Under the pieces are notes generated by a model. That model saw only the letters and a program-made list of their open reading frames with translations, was not told where the DNA came from and did no database searches. From Ensifer sp. BR816 (GTDB lineage Bacteria; Pseudomonadota; Alphaproteobacteria; Rhizobiales; Rhizobiaceae), in contig NZ_KB905370.1 of the NCBI RefSeq assembly GCF_000378985.1, positions 2,409,006 through 2,473,005 of the forward strand: DNA of 64,000 nucleotides, read 5' to 3'. Positions 43,990 through 52,594 of this stretch are shown here, piece by piece. The position numbers were made by a program, and so were the translations under genes. Position 1 is the first letter of the stretch, and each line of letters begins with the position of its first letter.

Positions 43990-44106
43990 CAGCTTCGCTC
44001 CTTCCCAGAGCGCAATGCGCTCACATGCGTTCGCGCCACCGCTCTACCTATTTGTTTTTGCCGCATTTGTGCGACGTCAGGTGATTCCGCCCCACTGCAA
44101 AATGCC

Positions 44107-45081
44107 CTAGCGATTCATCATGCGGCCTTTGGCGGCCCGGCTGGGTAGCGCGTTTGACGTCCGCAGCGTCTGGTCGCCGTCGAGCGTCTTGGATTGCTTG
44201 GTGACAGCCCGCTTTGCCTTGCGGATGCATTCCGGCGAGAGATCGAGCTCGTCGAGCGTGGACTTGGCCACGTCGTGGACCTCCTCCGAGGTCCCCGTGC
44301 CCCACTCGCCGGATTTCTTCAGCTGCTCCTTTTTCTTCTTTAGCGCTTCGCCCTTGAGCGGCTTGCCCTTGGCATCGACTGCCCCCGCCTTGCCGATCGC
44401 GTCCATGCCCTCGCGTTCCGCTTCATGGATCTTGTCGTGGTTCTTCGGCGATAGACAGATGCAGACACCCTCGCCCAGTGTAGGCGCGCCGGCAACGCGC
44501 TTCTTCGGGTCGTCGGCCTGGTCTCTTGTCCCCGTGCGATAGGCCTTGTCGGGCACGATGTGATGTGCCTCGCCGCCTGCGTCGTTGCACTTGGCGGCGA
44601 TGTCGTCGTAGCTGCCGACCATGCATTCTATGCCGGCGTTAGCCTTCGTTCCCGGCCTGCCCGCGCGGATCATCGGCGGTCCGCCACCCTGCGGGGAGGT
44701 GTGGTCGTTCGAGGCAATGTCCGAGAAGCGGTTGACCGGCTCCCCATCCATCTTCACGTCATTGGACCAGGCGTGCGCGTATTCCTTGCCTGTAATCTTC
44801 GAAGTTATGATGTTCTTTTTCGGCGCACAGCCCGCCTCGTCTCCGGTGCACTTTGAATAGTAGGATTTGTTCTTTTGGTTGACAGTTTCTCCCCCAATCT
44901 TGACCGTGCTCGTACCTTTGTCAGTATCCGAATCCATACCGAACGTCGGGTAGGGCACGGGCACGCCGGGCGGAGTGGCCGGGGTCTGCGGCGGCGTGAA
45001 AGCGACATAGGGAAACGCCGCGATCACCTTGTTTGCTTGCGCCTTGCAGGACACCTCCAGCCCGTTCGCGAAAACCGTCAT
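44107..45081 (-). CDS. T6SS effector: DUF4150 (PAAR-like) plus HNH-type nuclease
   Basis: The 324-residue protein has a DUF4150/PAAR-like N-terminus (about 1-135), seen in VFANGLEVSCKA, PYPTFGMDSDTDKG and YSKCTGDEAGC. The C-terminal part has the HNH/Endo VII pattern: EAHHIVPDKAY (His173, His174), CICLSPKNHDKIHEAE (Asn214, His215, His219), plus cysteines that may bind zinc. It should sit on the VgrG tip and be fired into neighbour cells, where it cuts DNA. It follows DUF2169 and a thiolase-like gene, the usual loader genes, and is followed by a putative immunity gene. Confidence 0.85.
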   Translation of the reverse strand: MTVFANGLEVSCKAQANKVIAAFPYVAFTPPQTPATPPGVPVPYPTFGMDSDTDKGTSTVKIGGETVNQKNKSYYSKCTGDEAGCAPKKNIITSKITGKEYAHAWSNDVKMDGEPVNRFSDIASNDHTSPQGGGPPMIRAGRPGTKANAGIECMVGSYDDIAAKCNDAGGEAHHIVPDKAYRTGTRDQADDPKKRVAGAPTLGEGVCICLSPKNHDKIHEAEREGMDAIGKAGAVDAKGKPLKGEALKKKKEQLKKSGEWGTGTSEEVHDVAKSTLDELDLSPECIRKAKRAVTKQSKTLDGDQTLRTSNALPSRAAKGRMMNR

Positions 45082-45086
45082 CTATT

Positions 45087-46118
45087 CTATCTCCGTCTGG
45101 TCTTGCCGGTGGTGAACACGGCCGCGCCGCAGGCGCCATCGTCGCCCGAGGCTTCGATCAAAACCGGTTCGCCCGCATCATAACCCTTGCGCGCTGCCGT
45201 CATTGCCATTCCCGCCATCATCGGGACTACGGCGGCCCCGACATTGCCGACGCTTTCGGTGGGGCTCCAGAAATCCTGGAAGCCGTGATGGCCCCTGACC
45301 AGTCGCAGCGACGCAAGTGCAGACTGTTTGAAGAAATAGCTTTCGCCGATGGCGTCGGATATCCGGTAGCCGATGCGGTTCATCTCCATGCCTGCCTCGG
45401 CGAGGGCGGCGCGGTATGCGCTCGTCATGCCATCGCCGCGAAAGGGCAGGTCGGCGTGGTTGTAGATGTAGGCGGTCTCGCGGGCAAGGCCTAGGCCGAG
45501 GAGGCGCATGAGACCGCCCCCGTGGCGCGCGCAGAGGGTGGCGGCGGCGGCCTCGCCGGGAATAAAGCCATTTGGATTGTCCAGGGTCAGCAGGCGATTA
45601 TCCGAGAGGTAGTGCCTAACAGCCCCTGCCGTCAGATAGCTGTCCACACCGGCGATCATCACATAAGGAGCCTCGCCGGCAGTGAGCATCCTTCGCGCCT
45701 GCTCGAGGGCGACATGTCCCGAGGGGCGCCCGTGGGCAACGATCCTTGAGCGGCCGTGCGGTGGACATTCCGCGATCTGCGCAATCCAGTCGAGGAGGCG
45801 CGTGCCATCGGGCGCAGGGCGGCCGGGTCGGCCCTCCTCGGCAAGGCAGAGAATGAGCGCGGTCTTGCCGCGGGCTTCAGGCACTGACTCGAAGGCTTCG
45901 CAGATGGCACCTGCCGCCAGGTGGGCCATGCGCTTTTCGCCGATCCAGCTGCGTGGCAAAGGCACCGGAGCACCGATCAGCCAATCGCCGCCAGATCCCA
46001 GAAAGCGCGTCTCCTGAAAGCCGTCCAGATGGGCCCGCATCGCCGCGCAAGCGGAAGGGGCGTCGAGGCCGACGGCTGTCACCATGCCGATGGAGACGAT
46101 GTCGATCGGGATGCTCAA
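45087..46118 (-). CDS. Thiolase-like/beta-ketoacyl-synthase-like protein of the effector module
   Basis: TTG 46118 overlaps the DUF2169 stop (TTGA); a longer frame to 46268 is not supported. The 343-residue protein has the thiolase fold of ketoacyl synthases: VTAVGLDAPSACAAMRAHLD, VMIAGVDSYLTAG, NGFIPGEAAAATL and TESVGNVGAAV. The active-site Cys-His-His set is not complete: the cysteine position reads AGVDSY-type sequence rather than DTACSS. It is therefore likely a structural or loading factor, not a lipid-making enzyme. It stands between DUF2169 and the DUF4150 effector. Confidence 0.75.
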   Translation of the reverse strand: MSIPIDIVSIGMVTAVGLDAPSACAAMRAHLDGFQETRFLGSGGDWLIGAPVPLPRSWIGEKRMAHLAAGAICEAFESVPEARGKTALILCLAEEGRPGRPAPDGTRLLDWIAQIAECPPHGRSRIVAHGRPSGHVALEQARRMLTAGEAPYVMIAGVDSYLTAGAVRHYLSDNRLLTLDNPNGFIPGEAAAATLCARHGGGLMRLLGLGLARETAYIYNHADLPFRGDGMTSAYRAALAEAGMEMNRIGYRISDAIGESYFFKQSALASLRLVRGHHGFQDFWSPTESVGNVGAAVVPMMAGMAMTAARKGYDAGEPVLIEASGDDGACGAAVFTTGKTRRR

Positions 46119-47215
46119 ACCGCTTCGTCCTCTATTTCTTCTATCCCATTGGCGCGGATGTAGCGTCGTCCCGTCGCACGTGCCCGCAGCATGGATTGCG
46201 TCGGCGGCCCAACCCAGCATTCGCTGAAGTCCAGGATTGTCCGGTGGATCCGCTGCGAAACCCGCCACACCAGCGAAAGGCGCCGGTGCTCCAGATCGAA
46301 CAAGACAGTGTCGGGCAATATCGAGCTCTCGAAGGTTGCCTCAGATCCCCTGAACAGCGTCATTGGCAAGCTGGTGTTGGGGAGGCGAAAGCTCTCGCGG
46401 CCAGCGGGGGTCAGGTTCACCAGCACCACCTCTTCGCCACCCTTTGGTGAGTTTATCTGCTGATCGGCTGGCGCCATCTGAAAATAGCGCTCGTCGAAAT
46501 CCGGCGGCAGGAAGGGAAAGATTTTTTCAGTCCAGTTGTCGTCATAGGTTCCGCCATGCTCGACGCGGCCAGGCCAGCCACGTCCATACGGCCCGAAGCT
46601 CATTGGCCGGTAGTCGCCGAAAGGCGAGCGGATCTCCTCGCCGATGGCTTGCGTGTTGGGCAATTTCAGTCCGGGAATAAGATGCTGGTTATTCGGCCGC
46701 GCCCATCCTGTGCCAACGGGGTTGAGCTGGTAGCTGGCGGGAAGATCGTCATCGGGATCGAGGCGGTCGCTGCCGCCCCAGGCCGTATCGTAGGAGAATG
46801 GCTGGCGAAGGAAGGGCAGCGGTGCCGTTGCGGCAAAGAGCGGCCCGCGCGCGCGCCATTCGCGCTCCCCCACCACGTCGAAGGCCTTTGACCAGTCACC
46901 AAGCTTGATCCCGACCCGGACACGCTCGGCGGGACGCGCCCCCGGCGCATAGGCGCACCCGTTGGCGATTACGTCGCAGAGCGGCTTGCGGAAGGCGAAG
47001 TCCGTCTCCCAGAGAGTAGCTGAAAAACCCGGTTTGCCGGTATGACTGTCGGCCATCACCAGCGGCACCTGCTCGGATGATTTGCGCAAAGGACCGCCCG
47101 GCGTCTCGGGGAAGTCGAATGTCCCCTTGACGACGATGAGGATGTACTCGTGCCCGGCCTTGTCCATGGCCATCGTGAATTCAGTCGGGAAGCCGGTCTG
47201 GTTCCAGATCTGCAT
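46115..47215 (-). CDS. DUF2169 effector-loading protein
   Basis: ATG 47215 shares one base with the tagF stop. The 366-residue protein is a DUF2169 member: TEFTMAMDKAGHEYILIVVK, then FSYDTAWGGSDRLDPDD, RPMSFGPYGRGWPGR and LVNLTPAGRESFRLPN. In Agrobacterium a DUF2169 protein is reported to stabilise and load a PAAR-bearing DNase effector. The same role is inferred here for the DUF4150 nuclease two genes on. Confidence 0.9.
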   Translation of the reverse strand: MQIWNQTGFPTEFTMAMDKAGHEYILIVVKGTFDFPETPGGPLRKSSEQVPLVMADSHTGKPGFSATLWETDFAFRKPLCDVIANGCAYAPGARPAERVRVGIKLGDWSKAFDVVGEREWRARGPLFAATAPLPFLRQPFSYDTAWGGSDRLDPDDDLPASYQLNPVGTGWARPNNQHLIPGLKLPNTQAIGEEIRSPFGDYRPMSFGPYGRGWPGRVEHGGTYDDNWTEKIFPFLPPDFDERYFQMAPADQQINSPKGGEEVVLVNLTPAGRESFRLPNTSLPMTLFRGSEATFESSILPDTVLFDLEHRRLSLVWRVSQRIHRTILDFSECWVGPPTQSMLRARATGRRYIRANGIEEIEDEAV

Positions 47216-47760
47216 CAGCCGCACCTCAGATCTGCGCAAAGGAGTTCGCGGAGGGTCAGTTCGGGTTCGTCCGGATTGACCTCAATCGGTTCGGACCCCC
47301 GAACCCAGAACACCATGCGCCGGACCAGGTTGCCCTTGGCCGGGACCGCTGGAAAGGGAAGCGAGCTTAGGTGGGCCGCGAGGCCGTCGCCGTCGAGTTG
47401 ACCTGCGCAGGCCGATGTTCCAGCTGCCTCCAGCGCATCGAACCACTCATGAGCAGCAGTCGCAATATCGCTTACTGCAACCGGAGGTGCCGCAGCAATC
47501 GTCAGCGGAAACGGCCGGCCCGCACGGTCGGTGCTGGCCATCACAACGCCGGTCATGGGCCCGAAGACCTCGCGCCCGATGAGGAACCGCAGAACGGGGT
47601 GCGCCTGCGGTGAATTGTGCGAAAATCGGTGAACCAGATGTCGGCTGATCCAGCGATCCCATGCGCTAACGAACGAGGCCGGTAGGCCGCGCGTGACGAA
47701 GTCTCCGGTCGACGGCAGCTTCCCGAAGAATCCCGGCAGGATCAAAGCCGCGTCGGACAC
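47215..47760 (-). CDS. tagF: T6SS protein TagF/ImpM
   Basis: The 181-residue protein begins PGFFGKLPSTGDFVTRGLPA, the TagF signature, with GPMTGVVMASTDRAGRPFPL in the middle. TagF proteins hold T6SS activity down by binding the FHA protein, counteracted by the kinase PpkA where present. The gene overlaps the tssM end by 19 bases. Confidence 0.93.
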   Translation of the reverse strand: MSDAALILPGFFGKLPSTGDFVTRGLPASFVSAWDRWISRHLVHRFSHNSPQAHPVLRFLIGREVFGPMTGVVMASTDRAGRPFPLTIAAAPPVAVSDIATAAHEWFDALEAAGTSACAGQLDGDGLAAHLSSLPFPAVPAKGNLVRRMVFWVRGSEPIEVNPDEPELTLRELLCADLRCG

Positions 47761-50700
47761 GTAAACCTCGCGAACATTTTCAGGTCATATGGATTAGCAA
47801 CGCTCGCGGCCCGGAGTTCAAAGTCAGCGTAATGACCTTGAGCTGCAAGCCGCAGCCGGTAGAGTTCCGGAAGTTCGGTCCTGGTCAAGCGGCCGGCACG
47901 CAGCATCCGCAGTAGTGCCCAGCTTCCCGTCTCGCTGACCATGACCTCCGGCGAACCGTCGATCGGCTGGAAGGCAAGGGTGATAACGCCGGTTCCGTCC
48001 TTTCCTGGCCAAGTCATCGGCTGCGGTCGGGTTGGGTTGTTGTAATAGGAGAGACTCTGTCCATCGACGTTCAGTGTTACGCGGCCAACGGTCGGCGAAA
48101 GGTCCTTTGCCTCGAGTGTAAAGGTCAAGATCGGTCCGGCGCCTCCGGGGAAGAGACTGTCACGGATCAGCCGACTCTGCTCCAGAGCCGCCAGAGCCGA
48201 TGAATCTAGCCGGATGTCGGCGCGCCACTTCCAAGGGTGTCGGGTTACGTCAATATAGCTGACCAGGTGATTATTTATAAAACTGTCGATCAGTCCTCCG
48301 GGACTGAAGATACGGGCGAAGTCGACGACGTTGACATCGATTGCGCTCTCAGGAACGAACGGATAGCGGTTCGTGAGTGCGGCTTGGCAGAAGGGCAGCA
48401 CGTCGGCGCGCCAGATGGCATTGAGCTCCGAGGTCACCGCCTCCGTTGTGAGACCGCTCGTGTCCCCGGCGATGCCCGCCAGCCAATCGTCGAGCGGGTC
48501 GGGCAGGGTCGAGGCCTGCTTTGCGACAGCCCCCGTCAGTTCGGCCAAGCCGCCTTGTCGCTTGATTGCATCCTGGGCATCAGGGCTTGCCGACACGGTC
48601 TGCAGCATGTTCGAAAGCGCAGTCAGGGCCGCGATCGCATCGTCGAGTGCTGGAGGTTGGCCGTCGACCTCGGCGATTGCGCCCTTGATCGGCTTGAAAT
48701 GCTCGGCGACCAATGCGCCCGAGAGATCCACTTCAGACTTAGAGCCCGGAGTGGGCATCAGCTTCACGCCTTTTTTGGCGAGCTTGCCGATCTTGCCAAG
48801 CTTCGATAGGAGCTTGGATGCTCCGGCTGGTGCCTTGCCGCCACCGTCGGCTTCGGAACGGGTAAGTTCCGTCTCATGCACGACGGCGTTCAGCAGCCGC
48901 TTCATCGAGGAGTCCGCGCTGGAGAGATCCTTGAGATTCTCGCTTGCCGTCTGCAGGTCTCCCAGTTGGGCGAGCCGAACATCGCGTAGGAAGCTGTCCC
49001 ACTGCGAGATGTAGTCGTCGTAATAGAGCTTGAGAATATCCTGGGCAAGCGAAGCGACCGATGGGCTAGCGCTTTCCGAGCAGCCGCCGGCAAAGACGGA
49101 ACGATCGAGCGCTGCCTGCGCGGCCACGTCCTCCAGCCTGGCGAGGATCACGTTATGGAAGCCGTCATAGGTGAAGGCCCCGCTGATGCCTACTCTAAAG
49201 GTCTTCTCCGAGCGGCGAGCGAGAACCTTCGGTCCGTTCGGGCCGACATGATCCGCGGGGATCCATTCCTTCAGCGCCCTAACCTCCGGATCGGAGAGCA
49301 GTGCGTTATAGGCGCGCACTGGCAGTGGAATCGAGCAGATACTGCGCAATGCTTCACCTACCAGCGCCTCATCGGGAGAGATCAGACTTTGATCCGCAGC
49401 CATATTGGCGATCGCGGCGAGTTGATGATCGGCAGCCATCTCGGTCCGGAATGGCGGCACGGGCGCGAATTCAGGCAATCGGTCCGTCCACCACTGCTCG
49501 GCGAATTCGGAGTCCATCGGCGATAGCCCGGTCATCATGCGATACGTCTTAAGTGCGCCGAGCTGGAATTCCGGGTCGCGGATCTGGCGCCACATCGTTG
49601 CCTCGAGCAGCGCAACCATTCGCGGTTCCAGTATATTGCGTAAAGCGCGGTGATAGGCGTCAGCCTGAGCCTGCCTGATCTCGGTTGCGGCGGAAGGGCC
49701 GATCAAGGCCGCAATTCCAGCCGGCGGCTCGCTACGGGCATTCGAAACCTCGGTGGCAGCCTCGAGCGCCATGTCGAGATCGAGCGGTTCAAGTGGCGCC
49801 TGACGTGCAGCAACCGGGGTGAGCGGGAGTTGCAAAGCCTCGAGCTGTTCTGCTTGGGCAGCAAGAGCCGCGTAATTCTTTCGATAGGAGATCGTGAAGA
49901 TCAGACCGGCGACGAGCACCAATCCGGCTGCGGCTACAACGGCGCCGCGCCATATCCAGATACGCCGTTCTTCTGCGGCGGGATCGAAAGTCCCGAGCCC
50001 CGCTTCCTTGAAGATTACTTTCGAAAGCAAGTCCCTGAGGAAAAAGCTGCGCTTCTCGGTCCGCGGCATGGGGGATACCGGCTGTGCCGGCAGGCCGAAG
50101 GAGGATGCGAGAGCGGCCGTCAGCCGATCGATTGCCGTACCTTCCTGCGTTGCGGAGGTAAGATAGATACCGCGCAACCAGGCGCTTTCCGCGTAGCGGC
50201 TTTCACCGAACACGGTTTCGACTAGAACACGAACCGGCTCGGAAAGGGTCTCGACCTGAGCGGGGAAACGGAATATCTCCGCCCTGGCGGCAAGGTTCTC
50301 CTCGTCTTCGAGACGCGGAATGAGGCGCCGTTCCAGTACACCGGTCAGCGCCGCGAATTCCCGTGAGACGTCACTGCCGTCGATGCGTGCCCCAGGCGGG
50401 AAGGTCGCTCCCCACACCTGCTCGCGATCGGCGGTCGAGAGCCCCCCGAAGAAGGTCTCGAAGCCCTTTATCAGATCCGCCTTGGTCAGCATCAGATAGA
50501 CTGGCAAGCGGATCTTCAGGTGTTCCTGAAGCTCGGTCAGTCGTTTGCGGATTTGGCGGCCATGTGCGCGGATGGCCGCATCGCCTTCCGAAAGCGTCTC
50601 GACAGAGAGCGCCACGATTACGCCGTTCAAGGCGCGACGGCCCCGGTGCTTCTTCAGAAGATCGAGGAAGCCCAGCCATTCGGCTGCGTCGACCTCGGGC

Positions 50701-51269
50701 TGGCTCTCCTGTTGAACGTAGCGCCCGGCGGTATCGATCAGTACGGCCTCTTCCGAGAAGAACCAGTCGCAGTTGCGGGTCCCGCCGACCCCGTGCAAAT
50801 CGTCGGTGAGGTCGATAGGGAAACTCAGTCCCGACTGCCGCAACGCAGTGGTCTTGCCGGTCGCCGGCGGGCCTATAATCACGTACCAGGGCATTTCCCT
50901 CAGTAACTTCCGACCCCCCACTTTGCGACGCTTCAGTTCGCTCATCACCTCCCGAAATTTTGCGCCCACGGCGGCAATGCCATCTTCTGCCGGACTCGGT
51001 GGCGCTTCCGGTTGAGCCGCGATTTCCGATACGAAGATACGATTGGCACGGAGTGCCCGGCGCTGCGCCGCGATCCACCAGATGAGAAACAGAAGGAGCA
51101 GAACGCCGATCACGATCAGCCGCATCATCTCCGATGCCAACGGAGCGCTCTCTCCGACACTGACGATCGGGCCGAATATCCAGATGATCAGTGACAGCAG
51201 GATCAGGCCGATGAAAGTCCAGAGCCAGCGCGAGGTAAGGACGGCCCAGAGAAATCGGAAGAATTTCAT
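47742..51269 (-). CDS. tssM: T6SS membrane protein TssM (IcmF/ImpL)
   Basis: The 1175-residue protein has two N-terminal membrane helices (about 12-35 and 48-67), a cytoplasmic GTPase-like domain with Walker A GPPATGKTT (133-141), DWFFSEEAVLIDTAGRY and LMLTKADLI, a third helix at about 445-463 and a long periplasmic part. With TssL and TssJ it makes the trans-envelope channel. It starts 1 base after the tssL stop. Confidence 0.97.
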   Translation of the reverse strand: MKFFRFLWAVLTSRWLWTFIGLILLSLIIWIFGPIVSVGESAPLASEMMRLIVIGVLLLLFLIWWIAAQRRALRANRIFVSEIAAQPEAPPSPAEDGIAAVGAKFREVMSELKRRKVGGRKLLREMPWYVIIGPPATGKTTALRQSGLSFPIDLTDDLHGVGGTRNCDWFFSEEAVLIDTAGRYVQQESQPEVDAAEWLGFLDLLKKHRGRRALNGVIVALSVETLSEGDAAIRAHGRQIRKRLTELQEHLKIRLPVYLMLTKADLIKGFETFFGGLSTADREQVWGATFPPGARIDGSDVSREFAALTGVLERRLIPRLEDEENLAARAEIFRFPAQVETLSEPVRVLVETVFGESRYAESAWLRGIYLTSATQEGTAIDRLTAALASSFGLPAQPVSPMPRTEKRSFFLRDLLSKVIFKEAGLGTFDPAAEERRIWIWRGAVVAAAGLVLVAGLIFTISYRKNYAALAAQAEQLEALQLPLTPVAARQAPLEPLDLDMALEAATEVSNARSEPPAGIAALIGPSAATEIRQAQADAYHRALRNILEPRMVALLEATMWRQIRDPEFQLGALKTYRMMTGLSPMDSEFAEQWWTDRLPEFAPVPPFRTEMAADHQLAAIANMAADQSLISPDEALVGEALRSICSIPLPVRAYNALLSDPEVRALKEWIPADHVGPNGPKVLARRSEKTFRVGISGAFTYDGFHNVILARLEDVAAQAALDRSVFAGGCSESASPSVASLAQDILKLYYDDYISQWDSFLRDVRLAQLGDLQTASENLKDLSSADSSMKRLLNAVVHETELTRSEADGGGKAPAGASKLLSKLGKIGKLAKKGVKLMPTPGSKSEVDLSGALVAEHFKPIKGAIAEVDGQPPALDDAIAALTALSNMLQTVSASPDAQDAIKRQGGLAELTGAVAKQASTLPDPLDDWLAGIAGDTSGLTTEAVTSELNAIWRADVLPFCQAALTNRYPFVPESAIDVNVVDFARIFSPGGLIDSFINNHLVSYIDVTRHPWKWRADIRLDSSALAALEQSRLIRDSLFPGGAGPILTFTLEAKDLSPTVGRVTLNVDGQSLSYYNNPTRPQPMTWPGKDGTGVITLAFQPIDGSPEVMVSETGSWALLRMLRAGRLTRTELPELYRLRLAAQGHYADFELRAASVANPYDLKMFARFTCPTRL

Positions 51270-51270
51270 C

Positions 51271-52590
51271 TCAGAGCCTCTTTGTGATTAGAAGCTCGAT
51301 CCTGCGATTGGCGGCTCGACCTTCGCGCGTATCGTTCTTGGCCAGGGGTTGCGTCGCCGCACGTCCTTCCGAGCGCAGGCTTTCGGCCGGCACGCCGCTG
51401 GCGACCAGCAAAGCGGCAATCGTCGAGGCGCGGGCTTCGGACAGGCGCTGGTTGTTTGCCAAGGGATTGCTAGCCTGCAGTGGAACATTGTCGGTGTGGC
51501 CGACGATCCTGACACTTCCGATCAGTTCAGCATTGTCCTTGAGAACAGCGGCAATTGAGGCGACGAGCGGTTCGAAGCTTTTCGTCAATTCGGCCCGGGC
51601 AGACTGAAAAAGCTCCGGATTGCTGGATTGAAGCAGGAGTGTGACCGAAGAGGCGGTTTCATTTCCCTTCAAGGCAGGCCGCAGCGCGGCGGGCGCCGCG
51701 GTCCGAAACTCGGGCAAGAGCTCGAAGAGGACCGGTTGCACAGGTGGCGCATCCGGCGCTGGCGTGCGCTTGTTCGGTCGGTAGATTTCGGCCCGTTCGG
51801 GCGGCGGCAACGCCCGAACGAGGGTCGCCAGTTCCTCCGCCTTGGCACCCAGCCGCATCGATAGCGGTACGTAAATTGCAGTCGCTAGCATCACCGCCAC
51901 GACTGCGAGCACCCAGATCGGAATGGCAAAGCGGGACGGTTCGTCGGCTGCCATGACGCCCTCCCACCGGGGCGAGAGCTTCGAACTCTCGCCGTCCGCG
52001 TCTCTCAGGAAGCGGGCAGCTGCGGCGCGCACGGCGTTCAGAGAACGGTCGCCTGCACGCCCCGGCACGCGATATTTGCCCCGGAAGCCGAGCGCCAGGC
52101 AGAAGTAGTGCAGCTCGAGCAGTTCACGGTCGCGGCCGGGGTGGCGTTCCAGCTCTTCCAACCGGGCGAAGAACTGTGCGCCCGCATCCACGTCCCCGCG
52201 AAGCATTACGACGAGAGGCTGGCGCGGCCACGCGCTGGAGCCTCCCCAGGGCGTGTTGAGCGCCAGGTCATCGAGAAGTGAGGCGACGGCCCAGGCGGCC
52301 GCGTCTGCCCGTGCGAGGTTCGCTCCGGAGGCCACGGCGGCATCGCGCGCCGTGACCAGCTCCTCCATCAGCCTTGTTCTGAGCGCTTCGGGGTTGCCCG
52401 GCGGCAAGGCATTCTCAAGCTCCGGCGCAAACTCCAGCAGCATGGCGAAGGCATTGATCAGCGTGTTGGGATGGTATCGCGCGCGCCTCGTCAAGGGGCC
52501 GGTCGGGATTGTTCGTATCGCCCCCGGCGGCGGACGGATACGCGTGCGGCCCTGATCTTCCGAAAGGCCGAATGGGTCCTCACTTGCCAT
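51271..52590 (-). CDS. tssL: T6SS membrane protein TssL with OmpA-like domain
   Basis: The 439-residue protein has the cytoplasmic DUF2077/DotU part (NTLINAFAMLLEFAPELENA, FYFCLALGFRGKYRVPG-like), one membrane helix near 220-242 (FAIPIWVLAVVAVMLATAIY) and a C-terminal OmpA-type domain (VRIVGHTDNVPLQASNPLAN, NQRLSEARASTIAALL). The OmpA part should anchor the channel to peptidoglycan. Confidence 0.95.
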   Translation of the reverse strand: MASEDPFGLSEDQGRTRIRPPPGAIRTIPTGPLTRRARYHPNTLINAFAMLLEFAPELENALPPGNPEALRTRLMEELVTARDAAVASGANLARADAAAWAVASLLDDLALNTPWGGSSAWPRQPLVVMLRGDVDAGAQFFARLEELERHPGRDRELLELHYFCLALGFRGKYRVPGRAGDRSLNAVRAAAARFLRDADGESSKLSPRWEGVMAADEPSRFAIPIWVLAVVAVMLATAIYVPLSMRLGAKAEELATLVRALPPPERAEIYRPNKRTPAPDAPPVQPVLFELLPEFRTAAPAALRPALKGNETASSVTLLLQSSNPELFQSARAELTKSFEPLVASIAAVLKDNAELIGSVRIVGHTDNVPLQASNPLANNQRLSEARASTIAALLVASGVPAESLRSEGRAATQPLAKNDTREGRAANRRIELLITKRL

Positions 52591-52594
52591 GGCG

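Noticed and set aside
45087..46268. Longer start of the thiolase-like gene at 46268
   Set aside because: The extra 50 residues are antisense-free but overlap deeply into DUF2169 coding DNA and are unlike the family; the TTGA overlap start at 46118 fits operon style.
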